Position numbers and translations under genes: made by a program. From GM7GCV1 sp965221105 (GTDB lineage: Bacteria; Pseudomonadota; Gammaproteobacteria; Pseudomonadales; GM7GCV1), in contig OZ244871.1 in NCBI GenBank assembly GCA_965221105.1, positions 1,736,001 to 1,800,000 of the forward strand: a stretch of 64,000 bases of DNA, read 5' to 3'. This document shows, piece by piece, positions 1-9,101 of the stretch; the first letter of the stretch is position 1; the number at the start of each line of letters is the position of its first letter. The notes under the pieces were generated by a model that was given only the letters and a program-made list of their open reading frames with translations, ran no database searches and was not told where the DNA came from.

Positions 1-24
1 ACGCTAGTTGGAGCGACCGCACCG

Positions 25-1169
25 ATGCGGATGATACGCACTCACAGTCAGACTGCACAGCTATCTCGCGCAACGCATCAGCGGTTGGACAGGTTCCTGT
101 ATCTCTCCCGACAACTGTACAACGCCGCCCTGGATGAGCGCATCAATGCGTATCGGAAGGCTGGTGAGTCAATCGGCCTGTACGATCAATATAAGTCATT
201 CACTCAGATACGCAGAGATGATGCTGAAATGAGCAGCTATGGTGTACAGCCGTTCCGATCTGTCCTGTACAGACTGGATAGATCATTCAAGCGATTCTTC
301 AAGCAGGGTGGCTTTCCGAGATTTAAGGGCAGGAGCCGGGGTATTCGATCTTTTGAAACAAGCCAGTTTCGTCTATTCCATTCTGGCAACAGGCAGTGTG
401 TACAGATCAAGGGCTGTGGCAGGTTCATTGTGAAGGCGGTGCCGGAGGGTGAGATCACGCTGGTTCGCGTTGTGACAACACCTGTCCGCGTCATGGTTCA
501 ATGTGTCTGTGAGCAGGAGCGGGAGGTCGTGGCTGATCAGTCTCCCGTCGTCGGTATTGATGTTGGCGTGAAGGCACGGGCCACCCTCTCGACTGGTGAG
601 TCAGTGCCGAAGGTGGTCATTGATAGGACCCGACAGAAGCGGCTTCAGCGAAAACTGAGTAAAGCCAAGAGGGGCATCACAACCGATATAAGAAACGCCA
701 ATCGCTGGCCAGAGAGGCGTACAGGGTCGCAGAGAGACAGCGCACTGCCCTGCACAGAACGACTACTGACCTGGTGAGGCGACACAGACACTTCGCGGTT
801 GAAGACCTGAAGATCAAGAACATGACTGCTCATGGTGGCAGTCACAAGAAGGGATTGAACCGATCAATCCTGGAGCAACAGTGGGGAACCTTCGTCTATC
901 AATTGACCTACAAGGCTGAGAGTGCCGGTGGGTCGGTTGTGAAGGTGAATCCCAGGAACACATCGAAGACCTGTTCAGGCTGTGGTTCAGTCCATGAATC
1001 ACTGACCCTGAAGGACAGGGTCTTTGAGTGTCTGAAGTGCGGCATGAGTCTCGACAGGGACCTGAATGCCGCACTCAACATCAGGGAGCGTGGCTCGTCG
1101 GGCGGGAATGTCCCCGATATGCGGCCTGATGTTGTGCCTATCGGCGGGGTTGCCCGCCGTGCCGCATAG
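25..1169 (+). pseudogene. tnpB: TnpB (IS200/IS605 family RNA-guided nuclease), one frameshift
   Basis: TnpB is the RuvC-type nuclease of IS200/IS605 elements, guided by an RNA from the element's right end. The gene is read in two frames, 25-777 and an overlapping frame that can be followed back to about 663 and runs to 1169. Joined, they give a normal TnpB: N-terminal beta/helical domain, GIDVGVK with the first RuvC Asp, VEDLKIKNM with the catalytic Glu, a CxxC...CxxC zinc ribbon (CSGCG, CLKCG) and LDRDLNAALN with the last Asp. One missing base in the AGGGGC stretch near 670-676 would explain the break, so this is either a very recent lesion or a homopolymer sequencing error. No TnpA transposase is visible, but the element's left end may lie outside the window. 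Confidence 0.85.
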
Positions 1170-1190
1170 AATAGTAGCGTGGCTGTCACG
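1143..1190 (+). ncRNA. Candidate 3' end of TnpB guide RNA (omega/reRNA) and element right end
   Basis: In this family the guide RNA overlaps the 3' end of tnpB and stops at the right end of the element. Two hairpins are seen here: GGCGGG (1143-1148) pairing with CCCGCC (1153-1158) across a 4-base loop inside the last codons, and CGTG/CACG (1178-1181 with 1187-1190) just after the stop. Placement is by position and folding only; the exact boundary cannot be set without a homologous element or an empty site. Confidence 0.35.
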
Positions 1191-1565
1191 TATATAATTC
1201 CCAAAAGATCGATGAAGGTGAGCTGAAAGTGTTTCTTCCGACATATGTCAGCCTACTGGAGATTCGGGATGTACCCGATTCCACCGCTGTTCTCAATATT
1301 GCCAGTTCGCGTCCGACACCAGAATTCAAGCCCGTTCCTGTTCGCTATGAGGGGCGGCAGGCAAGCCTGTACGAAGGTGACAGCGGCTACACAAGCGGTA
1401 ACCCGAATCTTGGCAAACCACACCATCGCTTGGTATTTTTGAAGCCGGGATTTCAGTATATCAGGGCTTCCTGACGGAATTTTTAATCGCCCGGTATGCA
1501 AGGATATTCCTTTTGGGCGCGGATATAATGTGGTCAGGAACCTGTTGCACACTGAGCTCCCCTGA
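1191..1565. other. Gap without a recognisable gene
   Basis: About 375 bases between the TnpB element and the kinase gene. Short open frames exist on both strands (for example 1229-1474 +), but none shows a recognisable domain or a convincing ribosome-binding site. The guide segment of a TnpB RNA would be the first bases after the element end. Confidence 0.5.
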
Positions 1566-2258
1566 ATGAAACCGTCAATACAGCCAGAGCCCGGAGCCCA
1601 GAGCAGCCGCGTAATGCTGCAACGGGCGCATTCCCCACTCAAGGCAAATGTGTTTCTGGACGAGACGAGCAGCCCACCTGCCGTTATCAAGGACTACTCC
1701 CACGCACCGCGGTGGCTGCGCGGCAGTCTGGGGCGTTTTGTGCACCGCAGGGAAATCAATACCTTGAAAAAACTGGCCGGGATTCGCGGTGTACCGCGGT
1801 ATCTGGAGGCTGAAGGTGACTACGCTTATCGCATGGAATACATTGAAGGCAGTTTGCCCAGCCGTGAGACACTGGGTGCTTCACCTGAACTCCTGGATCA
1901 GCTGGCACAGATAGTCAGAGACATGCATGCAGTCGGGGTGACTCATAATGATCTGCGCCCCACCAACCTGATACTGAGTGCTGATCGAAGGCTCTTTCTG
2001 ATCGACTTTGGTGCAGTCGTGTGCCGTCCTCGCAGCAGGGGTTTCTGGGCACGGCCAGGACACTGGTTTTTTGATCTTTTGGCGGGGCTGGATCAGTCTA
2101 AAATTGCTCGACTCAAGAAGGAACACAGTCCTCAGCTCTTGACCGATACAGAGCATGCACTGATCAGACATACACGCTTTGCCCGGAGCATTACCCGGAT
2201 CTGGAAGAGAACCGTGCTACCCATCATATCTCCAGCCAAACACCGAAAACGACCATAG
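1566..2258 (+). CDS. Small protein-kinase-fold protein (RIO/Kdo-kinase-like)
   Basis: A 230-residue protein with the core of a eukaryotic-type kinase fold. Visible motifs are a beta-strand Lys (VIKDYS, about residue 42), a conserved Glu (RREIN, 63), the catalytic loop HNDLRPTN (127-134) and the metal-binding LIDFGA (145-150). Length and loop resemble the RIO/lipopolysaccharide-core kinase branch rather than Hanks kinases. A basic C-terminus (SPAKHRKRP) could contact membrane or nucleic acid. The substrate is unknown; LPS sugar phosphorylation is possible but is inferred from family resemblance only. A later ATG at residue 18 is an alternative start. It stands alone upstream of the convergent rpe gene. 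Confidence 0.7.
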   Translation: MKPSIQPEPGAQSSRVMLQRAHSPLKANVFLDETSSPPAVIKDYSHAPRWLRGSLGRFVHRREINTLKKLAGIRGVPRYLEAEGDYAYRMEYIEGSLPSRETLGASPELLDQLAQIVRDMHAVGVTHNDLRPTNLILSADRRLFLIDFGAVVCRPRSRGFWARPGHWFFDLLAGLDQSKIARLKKEHSPQLLTDTEHALIRHTRFARSITRIWKRTVLPIISPAKHRKRP

Positions 2259-2522
2259 CCTGTGCCATCTCAGATGCTTTTCGGGCGCACTGACACACTG
2301 GTGGCGATATGAGTCCAGCACAGATTTCGGGTGCTTATCACCGGGGAGTAGTGCCAATTCCTAAATGGCGCAACGACAGGGGCCAGAACTGGAGCAATTC
2401 TGCTCCAGTATGTTGCAGTAGGTCCTCAGGTGAGGCGCACGTTCAGTGTGTGTAACCTCTTATGGATCGCAACAGAGCACACACTATACTGCACAATGCG
2501 AATATTTGAGATGTACGATGCA
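2259..2522. other. Convergent intergenic gap
   Basis: 264 bases between the convergent kinase and rpe genes. I see no gene, no strong hairpin with a T-tract and no repeat of note. Confidence 0.4.
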
Positions 2523-3188
2523 CTAGCGCACAAGTTCCCGGCGCATGTGCGCGATGGTATCGAAGTAGGAATCTGAACCGAAAATCGCGGAACCGGCTAC
2601 AAAGGTATCTGCGCCAGCTGCTGCAATTTCTCCAATATTTTTGACCCCCACGCCACCATCAACTTCGAGTCGTATCCGGCGAGCACTGCCATCGATCAAC
2701 TGGCGAGCCTGGGCGAGCTTGCGCAGAGTGTGCGGAATAAATGTCTGACCACCAAAACCCGGGTTGACCGCCATGAGCAGCAGCAAATCCATCTTGTCAA
2801 GAACGTTCTCAACCATTGCAACAGGTGTGGCGGGGTTGAGTACCAGTCCTGATTTGCAACCAAGATCGCGCACCAGCTGCAGAGAGCGATCCACGTGCCG
2901 GGTGGCTTCCGGGTGAAAGCTGATATAGCTGGCTCCTGCATTGGCGAACATGCCGATCAGTTCGTCAACCGGCTCCACCATCAGGTGCACGTCAATCGGA
3001 GCCGTAATACCGTGATCCACAAGTGCCCTGCACACCATGGGGCCTATGGTCAGGTTTGGTACATAGTGGTTGTCCATAACGTCAAAATGAATCCAGTCGG
3101 CACCAGCTTCGAGGACCGCATTGACATCCTCACCAAGCCGGGCGAAATCAGCCGACAAAATCGATGGTGCAATGATGTACTCGGTCAT
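2523..3188 (-). CDS. rpe: Ribulose-phosphate 3-epimerase
   Basis: Interconverts ribulose 5-phosphate and xylulose 5-phosphate in the pentose phosphate pathway, in the cytoplasm. The 221-residue TIM-barrel protein opens with IAPSILSADFARLGEDV and carries the metal-binding HFDVMDNHYVPNLT, the MAVNPGFGGQ loop and LEVDGGV, all family signatures. The ATG at 3188 is chosen because it overlaps the murU stop as ATGA and has AGGAA upstream; the reading frame could extend 13 codons further but without a better site. It is translationally coupled to the nucleotidyltransferase gene. Confidence 0.96.
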   Translation of the reverse strand: MTEYIIAPSILSADFARLGEDVNAVLEAGADWIHFDVMDNHYVPNLTIGPMVCRALVDHGITAPIDVHLMVEPVDELIGMFANAGASYISFHPEATRHVDRSLQLVRDLGCKSGLVLNPATPVAMVENVLDKMDLLLLMAVNPGFGGQTFIPHTLRKLAQARQLIDGSARRIRLEVDGGVGVKNIGEIAAAGADTFVAGSAIFGSDSYFDTIAHMRRELVR

Positions 3189-3943
3189 GGTATGTTCCTG
3201 TGCTGTATCGACCCGGGCAGCCTGCACTGCTCGCCTCGTCGGCCGCCTGGCGCAGTGAGCCGATCTTCAAGTTGCCTGAATCGGTCGGGAGTCCCGACAT
3301 CCTCCCAGTCACCCTCGTACAACTCAGCCGTCACCTTGCCGCACGCCACTGCCGCTTGCAATGCCTCGACCAGTGGAAAAGCTGTGGTGCTCGGGGCGAA
3401 GCGCCGGATAAACTGGGCTCCGTAGAGTCCAATGCCCGAATAAGTCAGTCTGGGCGCGTCATCATCCAGACTCAATCTGCCCTGGCTGTCAACGGCGAAA
3501 TCGCCCTGGTGATGCTGCGGCGGGTTGGGCACCATCACCAGATGAGCAGCGTCTGCCTCAACCTCGATGGCGACCAATCTGGAAAAATCGTAATCAGTCC
3601 AGACATCTCCGTTCACAACCAGGAAGGGTTCGGAGCCCAGCATTGGCAGCGCATGCAACATGCCACCACCCGTGTTAAGGATCTGTGGCTCATGTGACCA
3701 CAGGATGTGCACACCGAAACGCTCACCATCTCCCAACGCAGCAACCAGCTTGTCGGCCTGCCAGTGGCTGTTGATCACGATCCGGGTCACTCCGAGCGAG
3801 GTGAGGTTTTCAATGTGATAGACAATCAGGGGTTTGCCGCATACGCGAATCAGCGGCTTGGGCATATGATCAGTCAAAGGTGCCATGCGTTTGCCATAAC
3901 CGGCTGCAAAGATCATGGCTCTTCTGTTGGGAATTTGTGGCAT
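3185..3943 (-). CDS. murU: N-acetylmuramate-1-phosphate uridylyltransferase
   Basis: MurU makes UDP-MurNAc from MurNAc-1-phosphate in the peptidoglycan recycling route that bypasses de novo synthesis. The 252-residue protein has the nucleotidyltransferase signature FAAGYGKRMAPLTDHMPKPL near its N-terminus, NTGGG for sugar binding, VVNGDVWTD with the metal Asp, and a C-terminal WEDVGTPDR. The start at 3943 lies 22 bases after the kinase gene and has GAGAAG upstream. The pairing with an AmgK-type kinase immediately upstream is the Pseudomonas arrangement and supports this assignment over a generic sugar-nucleotide transferase. Confidence 0.9.
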   Translation of the reverse strand: MPQIPNRRAMIFAAGYGKRMAPLTDHMPKPLIRVCGKPLIVYHIENLTSLGVTRIVINSHWQADKLVAALGDGERFGVHILWSHEPQILNTGGGMLHALPMLGSEPFLVVNGDVWTDYDFSRLVAIEVEADAAHLVMVPNPPQHHQGDFAVDSQGRLSLDDDAPRLTYSGIGLYGAQFIRRFAPSTTAFPLVEALQAAVACGKVTAELYEGDWEDVGTPDRFRQLEDRLTAPGGRRGEQCRLPGSIQHRNIP

Positions 3944-3965
3944 GCTTCTCGGTCTTGCGGTGGAG

Positions 3966-5030
3966 CTAGAAGTCGAGTTGGGCTCCGGCACCCTGCCAAC
4001 TTTCATACCAGGAGTGCTTCTCGGCTGCCGGCACGACCTCATCCAGCAGCCACTGATAAAACCCAGCCAGCTCTGCGTAGCCAGCAGACACTTCAATGAC
4101 ATAGCGCAGCACCAGTGGCAGGTCGCTCAGATAACGGGGTTTGCTGTCACGCAAATTGAGCCTGGAAAATATGCCCAACACCTTGATATGGCGTTGCAAC
4201 CCCATCCAGTCGAACCAACCTGGAATACGGTCCACCTGTCCCTGATCAAGGATTCCCGACTCTTTCAGCTTCGCCGCATAGGCATTCAGTGTTGCCGTCA
4301 CCCGATCTTCATTCCAACGCAGGTAGCAATCTCTGCAGAGAGAAACCAGATCATAGGTAATCGGCCCCCATACCCCATCCTGAAAGTCGATGGTCGCCAG
4401 TTCATTGCCATCCAGCACCATGAGGTTGCGACAGTGATAATCGCGGTGAACGAATACTTGTGGCTGCTCCAACGCGCTCTCGGTAAGCAGATCAAATACC
4501 TGCTCGATCATGGCTCGAGTGGTTGAATGTACCTCAATGCCGAGCAGTCTCTTCACGAACCATTCCGTGAAGAGTCTGAGTTCATCCATCAGGAAAAGTG
4601 CTGAATACTCGGCCATCCAGTCGGGCCGCTGTCCACCAGCCTGCATGCACAGCAACTTTGAGATTGCCCGATCATACAGTTCGCGTGCAGTGTCAGAGGT
4701 CAGGCGGTCCAGCAACAAGGCGTCGCCCAGGTCTTCATTGGCAAAAAGCCCCTGCTCGAAGTCGACCGCGTAGATATGCGGGACACGTACTCCGATGCCA
4801 GAGAGATAGTCGCTGATGCGAACGTACTCAAGATTTTTCTCCGTGTCAGGTGGCGAGTCCACCAGCATGAGGCTGGGTCGGGAACTGAACCTGAAGTAGC
4901 GACGGAAACCGGCATCACCGTCCAGCGGCTGCAAATCGCCACCCTCATAGTTCATGTCACCCGGGCCATAACGGCGTGCGAACTCCGGGAGTCGGGTTAG
5001 CGGCTCTGAATCTGTCGGGTTGGTCTGCAT
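3966..5030 (-). CDS. amgK: N-acetylmuramate/N-acetylglucosamine kinase
   Basis: AmgK phosphorylates the anomeric carbon of MurNAc or GlcNAc, supplying MurU. The 354-residue protein belongs to the aminoglycoside phosphotransferase fold: a Gly-rich region with RRYFR (43-47), the catalytic loop HRDYHCRN (195-202) and IDFQD (214-218). Length is typical. It is the first gene of the amgK-murU-rpe run and is divergent from lptD, sharing a short intergenic region of about 75 bases. The anomeric kinase role follows from context and family, not from residues unique to the enzyme. Confidence 0.9.
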   Translation of the reverse strand: MQTNPTDSEPLTRLPEFARRYGPGDMNYEGGDLQPLDGDAGFRRYFRFSSRPSLMLVDSPPDTEKNLEYVRISDYLSGIGVRVPHIYAVDFEQGLFANEDLGDALLLDRLTSDTARELYDRAISKLLCMQAGGQRPDWMAEYSALFLMDELRLFTEWFVKRLLGIEVHSTTRAMIEQVFDLLTESALEQPQVFVHRDYHCRNLMVLDGNELATIDFQDGVWGPITYDLVSLCRDCYLRWNEDRVTATLNAYAAKLKESGILDQGQVDRIPGWFDWMGLQRHIKVLGIFSRLNLRDSKPRYLSDLPLVLRYVIEVSAGYAELAGFYQWLLDEVVPAAEKHSWYESWQGAGAQLDF

Positions 5031-5106
5031 AGCGTCGAAATACTACACCATGAAGGTCGCGGTTTAAGTAGAATAGCAGCCTTTCCCTGCAAGTGTTCTT
5101 CCTTTT

Positions 5107-7641
5107 TTGACTACCCCACCTCACTTCCTTGACCGCACACGATACCAGAGTGCTGTGTACCTTCGGTGCCCTCGGCTACTGATTGCCGGAGTGTGTATGC
5201 TCTGCCTTGCCATGGAAGTCCGATCTGAACCTGACGTACCTGCGCAAGGTTGGGTACCTCGAGACGACCTGAAATGGGGCCATGATAATGCCGCCTGCGG
5301 GGGTCGCCATCAGGAAGCGGCGAGCGAACCTGCACAGCACTCTCTGAGTCCGGCGGACTCACCGATTCAGGGTGAAGCCGACAGTGGAGTGCTCAATACC
5401 TCAACATCGGCTGTCCTGCTTGAGGGAAACGTCGTGTTTACTCAGGGCTGGCGAAGACTGAATGCTGATCGGGTGAAGGTAGACCGCGATGCTGGCCTTT
5501 TGGAACTCACCGGGCAGGTGGAGATTCGGGAACCCGGTATTCTGTTGATTGGTGAACAGGCGCGGGTGGAAACACAAACCGACCGGGTTGAAATTGAGCG
5601 CGCAGGTTACCTGCTGCACGAACGACGCATTCGCGGCACAGCCGAATCAATAAGCCGCTCCCCGGCGGACGGCATTCGCATCAGCAGCGCCAGATACACC
5701 ACCTGCGAACCCGGCGACGAAGACTGGCTGCTTCAAGCAGACGAAATTCACATCGACGAATCAACTGGTCGGGCATCTGCCAGGGGAGCCCACATGCAGG
5801 CTTTGGGCGTACCTTTCTTTTATGCGCCGTACTTCCAGTTCATCGTAGATGATCGCAGAGCAACAGGAGTGCTCTATCCCGCCATTGGCACCAGTTCCGA
5901 TGATGGCTTACAGTACAGCCAGCCAATATACCTGAACCTGGCAGAAAACCGTGATATCACCCTGACCCCGCATCTCAACACCAAACGGGGCAGCGGTCTG
6001 GGAATCGAGCACCGGCTTTTGACATCCAGTACCTACACAGTGGCAGTGGGTACGTACTATCCCAACGACGATATCAATCCGAAGCATACCACTAATCGCT
6101 GGAGTACCGTGCTCAATCACCGCGGTCGCTGGAAAGCGGGAAGCGCAGCATGGATAACACAGGTTGATTTTGAGCGTGTCAGTGATGACGATTTTCTCAA
6201 TGACCTGGAAACTTCGGGCCTGCAAACGAGCAACCGCGACCTGTTTCTGAGGCAGCATGCGAGCCTGTCCTTGACACTCGGCACCTGGGTGATGACAGCA
6301 GCAGCCACTGGCTATCAGAGCCTGATTGACGACGATCAGAATGAATACTCGACCCTGCCCAGATTGAGTGCATACACCAGCTACAGGGCTGGTCAGCTGG
6401 GCGTTGATCTGTTCGGTGAGTGGGCACGCTTTGATCACGCAGATGACAATCGGTCTGTGATGGCCGGTTCACCCGGGCGCGCGCCTGTAGAGGCAGTCAT
6501 TGGCTCTGACGGTAGTTGGGTCACCGGGCACAGAACCCGCCTGAATGCAGTCGGAAGTCTTGTGTGGGAATCACCCTGGGGCTACATACGGGCTTCATTG
6601 GGTGCGAGCTACCTTGGGTATGCGCTGGATACGGCACTTTTCGGACATACCGATGACAGCCCGGGCATTTTTGCGCCGCGTATCAGCCTGGATTCGGGCC
6701 TGAGCTTTGAACGCCAGACATCCCTGTTTGGTGCACTGACAACCCAGACTCTGGAGCCACGAATCTACTATCTGTACCGGGATGCGAGTAGCCAGGGGGA
6801 TATGCCGGTGTTTGACACTGCGCTCGCCACACCTGGGCTTGAGCAGCTGTTTAGGGACAACCGGTTTGTTGGTGGTGACAGGCTGGAGGATGCAAATCGG
6901 CTCAGTCTCGGTATCTGGTCCAGGTACCATGATCGGGAATCTGACCGCGAAATTCTCAGCCTCGGGCTGGGACAGAGCTTCTTTTTTGGGCGCCAGCCTG
7001 CCAGCTTTGGACATTCAGATAACTTGGCACCTGAATTGCTGGTGTCAGATACGGCTCTGCTGCTTGCCAGTCTGGATACAGGTGGGCTGGGAGACCGCAA
7101 TGAATCAGACACAATTCTCGAAGGAAGCTGGTACCCCTCGCTGCCACTGCGGTTGAAAGGCACCATCTTTCGGAGTGAACAGGGTTCCAGCCTGAATCGT
7201 GCGCACCTGGAATTGAGCTACAGCTATCAGGACACTCTGCTCAAGCTGGCGTATACACGGGAAAATGATCTGCTCAGACTGCGAGACCAGAATGGCAATC
7301 AACTGCTGGAACCAGGGGAATTCCAGCATGAGGATGTTGAACAGATCTCGCTGAGCGCAGGCTGGGTTCTGGGAGAGCGCTGGCGACTGATGTTTCTCTG
7401 GCGTGAGGATCTGGAGCACAGCCGTACTCTGGACAGGGCGTTTGGTCTGAGTTATAAAAGCTGCTGCTGGCGTGTATCACTGGCCTGGCGGGATGAGGCA
7501 CGGCGTATCGCCAGCGATGGTCTCATTATTGAAAACCTGCGCGCCGACAAGAGCATTCTGCTGAGTTTCGAATTTTTCGGACTTGGCGGCGTTGGAACTG
7601 CAACCAGGGATGTGCTGGATGACCGGTTGCGCGAGTACTGA
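5107..7641 (+). CDS. lptD: LPS-assembly outer-membrane protein LptD
   Basis: LptD forms, with LptE, the outer-membrane translocon that inserts LPS at the cell surface. The protein has a signal-peptide-like stretch (LLIAGVCMLCLAMEVRS), a periplasmic jellyroll of LptA/OstA type (about 95-250) and a long C-terminal beta-barrel. Four cysteines needed for the family's disulfides appear to be present: two in the N-terminal part (NAACGG, YTTCEPG) and the adjacent pair C786-C787 (SYKSCCWR). The start is uncertain: the frame opens with TTG at 5107, GTG at 5155 gives a tidier signal peptide, and ATG occurs at 5194. surA follows on the same strand. Confidence 0.93.
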   Translation: MTTPPHFLDRTRYQSAVYLRCPRLLIAGVCMLCLAMEVRSEPDVPAQGWVPRDDLKWGHDNAACGGRHQEAASEPAQHSLSPADSPIQGEADSGVLNTSTSAVLLEGNVVFTQGWRRLNADRVKVDRDAGLLELTGQVEIREPGILLIGEQARVETQTDRVEIERAGYLLHERRIRGTAESISRSPADGIRISSARYTTCEPGDEDWLLQADEIHIDESTGRASARGAHMQALGVPFFYAPYFQFIVDDRRATGVLYPAIGTSSDDGLQYSQPIYLNLAENRDITLTPHLNTKRGSGLGIEHRLLTSSTYTVAVGTYYPNDDINPKHTTNRWSTVLNHRGRWKAGSAAWITQVDFERVSDDDFLNDLETSGLQTSNRDLFLRQHASLSLTLGTWVMTAAATGYQSLIDDDQNEYSTLPRLSAYTSYRAGQLGVDLFGEWARFDHADDNRSVMAGSPGRAPVEAVIGSDGSWVTGHRTRLNAVGSLVWESPWGYIRASLGASYLGYALDTALFGHTDDSPGIFAPRISLDSGLSFERQTSLFGALTTQTLEPRIYYLYRDASSQGDMPVFDTALATPGLEQLFRDNRFVGGDRLEDANRLSLGIWSRYHDRESDREILSLGLGQSFFFGRQPASFGHSDNLAPELLVSDTALLLASLDTGGLGDRNESDTILEGSWYPSLPLRLKGTIFRSEQGSSLNRAHLELSYSYQDTLLKLAYTRENDLLRLRDQNGNQLLEPGEFQHEDVEQISLSAGWVLGERWRLMFLWREDLEHSRTLDRAFGLSYKSCCWRVSLAWRDEARRIASDGLIIENLRADKSILLSFEFFGLGGVGTATRDVLDDRLREY

Positions 7642-7791
7642 CGGCTCTGGTTGCTAAGGGGTGGCCCTGGATACCATAATACACAGCTCCCGTCCGTGGC
7701 GCTCTGTATCAAACGCAGAAGGACATTCTTATGCCGGTTTCCACATGTTGCCAACACATCAATTGTGCACACTTCCAACCCGAAAAAACAT

Positions 7792-9075
7792 ATGAATAGA
7801 TTGCGAGCCATACTGGTGGCTCTGGCGCTCAGTGCCGCATCCTGCGGCTGGGCGCAGGTAGAGGTCGTCGACAAAATAGTGGCTATCGTCGAGGATGACG
7901 TTGTGCTGGCTTCCGAACTGGCCGGCCGCATTCTTTCGATTCGGGCACGTTTCGCCGACGAGCCGGGTGCCCTGCCTCCAGAAGAGGTTCTTCGGTCGCA
8001 AGTGCTGGAGCGCCTTGTCAGCGAAAGCATCCAGCTGCAGAGGGCTGACCGTTATGGAATCCGTATTTCAGATGATCAGGTCAACCAGTCTTTTGCTCAG
8101 CTTGCCCAGAGTCAGAACATGACATCTGATCAGCTGATGGCTGAACTCAGCAATCAGGGACAAAGTCTGAACGGCGTACTGCGTGATCTGCGTCGTGAAC
8201 TCAGACTGCAGCAGGTACAGCAGGCGGAGGTCGATCGCCGCATCTTTATATCGGAATCTGAGATTCAGAACTTTCTCGATTCAGCAGAGGGCCAGTACTG
8301 GCAGCAACCCGGCCTCAATCTGAAGCACATACAGTTTTCACTGGCCAGCAATGCTGGCCCCGCCGAGGTGGCGACCGCGGAGACGCTCTCGCAGCGCGTT
8401 TATCGGGAGCTGCTCAATGGAGAGAATTTCGAATCCCTGGCCGTACAATATTCCAGCGGGCCGACCGCTCTCGATGGCGGGAGTATCGGTTGGCGCCGGG
8501 CGATGGATTTCCCCCCGGAAATTGCTGCTGCCCTTGAGAATGCCGTGACCGGGACGCTCACCGAACCTATTCGCAGTTCCGGTGGGCTGCACATCTTCCA
8601 GGTTGCCGATATCCGGACACGCGATCAGGCGGGCCTGATCAAGCAGACGCGCGCGCGGCACATCCTCATTAAGCCCAACCAGATACGCAGCAGCGAAGAC
8701 GCGCGAAAGATAGTGGATGACCTGCGCGAGCGGGTGATTGCTGGCGAATCCTTCGAGAGTCTGGCAGAGGAATATTCCGAAGATATCGCCAATAAACTCA
8801 AGGGTGGTGACCTGGAATGGATTCTTCCCGGGCAGATGGTGCCCCCCTTCGAGAGGGCACTGGACGTCACTGACGTTGGTGAACTCAGTGAGCCGGTGGA
8901 AACCCGCTTTGGCTGGCATCTGATTCGGGTCGATGACCGTCGCGAAGTGGATATGAGCAGTGATATTATGCGCAATCAGGCGCGCACCGTACTGTTTAAT
9001 CGGCGGTATCCAGAAGAGCTGGATCTGTGGGTTCGGGAAATTCGCAGCGACGCTTTTGTCAGTATTCTGGACTAG
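7792..9075 (+). CDS. surA: Periplasmic chaperone and peptidyl-prolyl isomerase SurA
   Basis: SurA escorts unfolded outer-membrane proteins, LptD among them, through the periplasm. The 427-residue protein has a signal peptide (MNRLRAILVALALSAASCGWAQ), an N-terminal chaperone domain starting VEVVDKIVAIVEDDVVL, and two parvulin domains (about 180-280 and 290-390), the second opening with ARHILIKP. The ATG at 7792 is chosen because the signal peptide starts there; the frame runs 47 codons further upstream without a plausible leader. It sits between lptD and pdxA, the conserved order. Confidence 0.95.
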   Translation: MNRLRAILVALALSAASCGWAQVEVVDKIVAIVEDDVVLASELAGRILSIRARFADEPGALPPEEVLRSQVLERLVSESIQLQRADRYGIRISDDQVNQSFAQLAQSQNMTSDQLMAELSNQGQSLNGVLRDLRRELRLQQVQQAEVDRRIFISESEIQNFLDSAEGQYWQQPGLNLKHIQFSLASNAGPAEVATAETLSQRVYRELLNGENFESLAVQYSSGPTALDGGSIGWRRAMDFPPEIAAALENAVTGTLTEPIRSSGGLHIFQVADIRTRDQAGLIKQTRARHILIKPNQIRSSEDARKIVDDLRERVIAGESFESLAEEYSEDIANKLKGGDLEWILPGQMVPPFERALDVTDVGELSEPVETRFGWHLIRVDDRREVDMSSDIMRNQARTVLFNRRYPEELDLWVREIRSDAFVSILD

Positions 9076-9101
9076 CACACCACAGGCACAACGCCCGGCC
9101 T

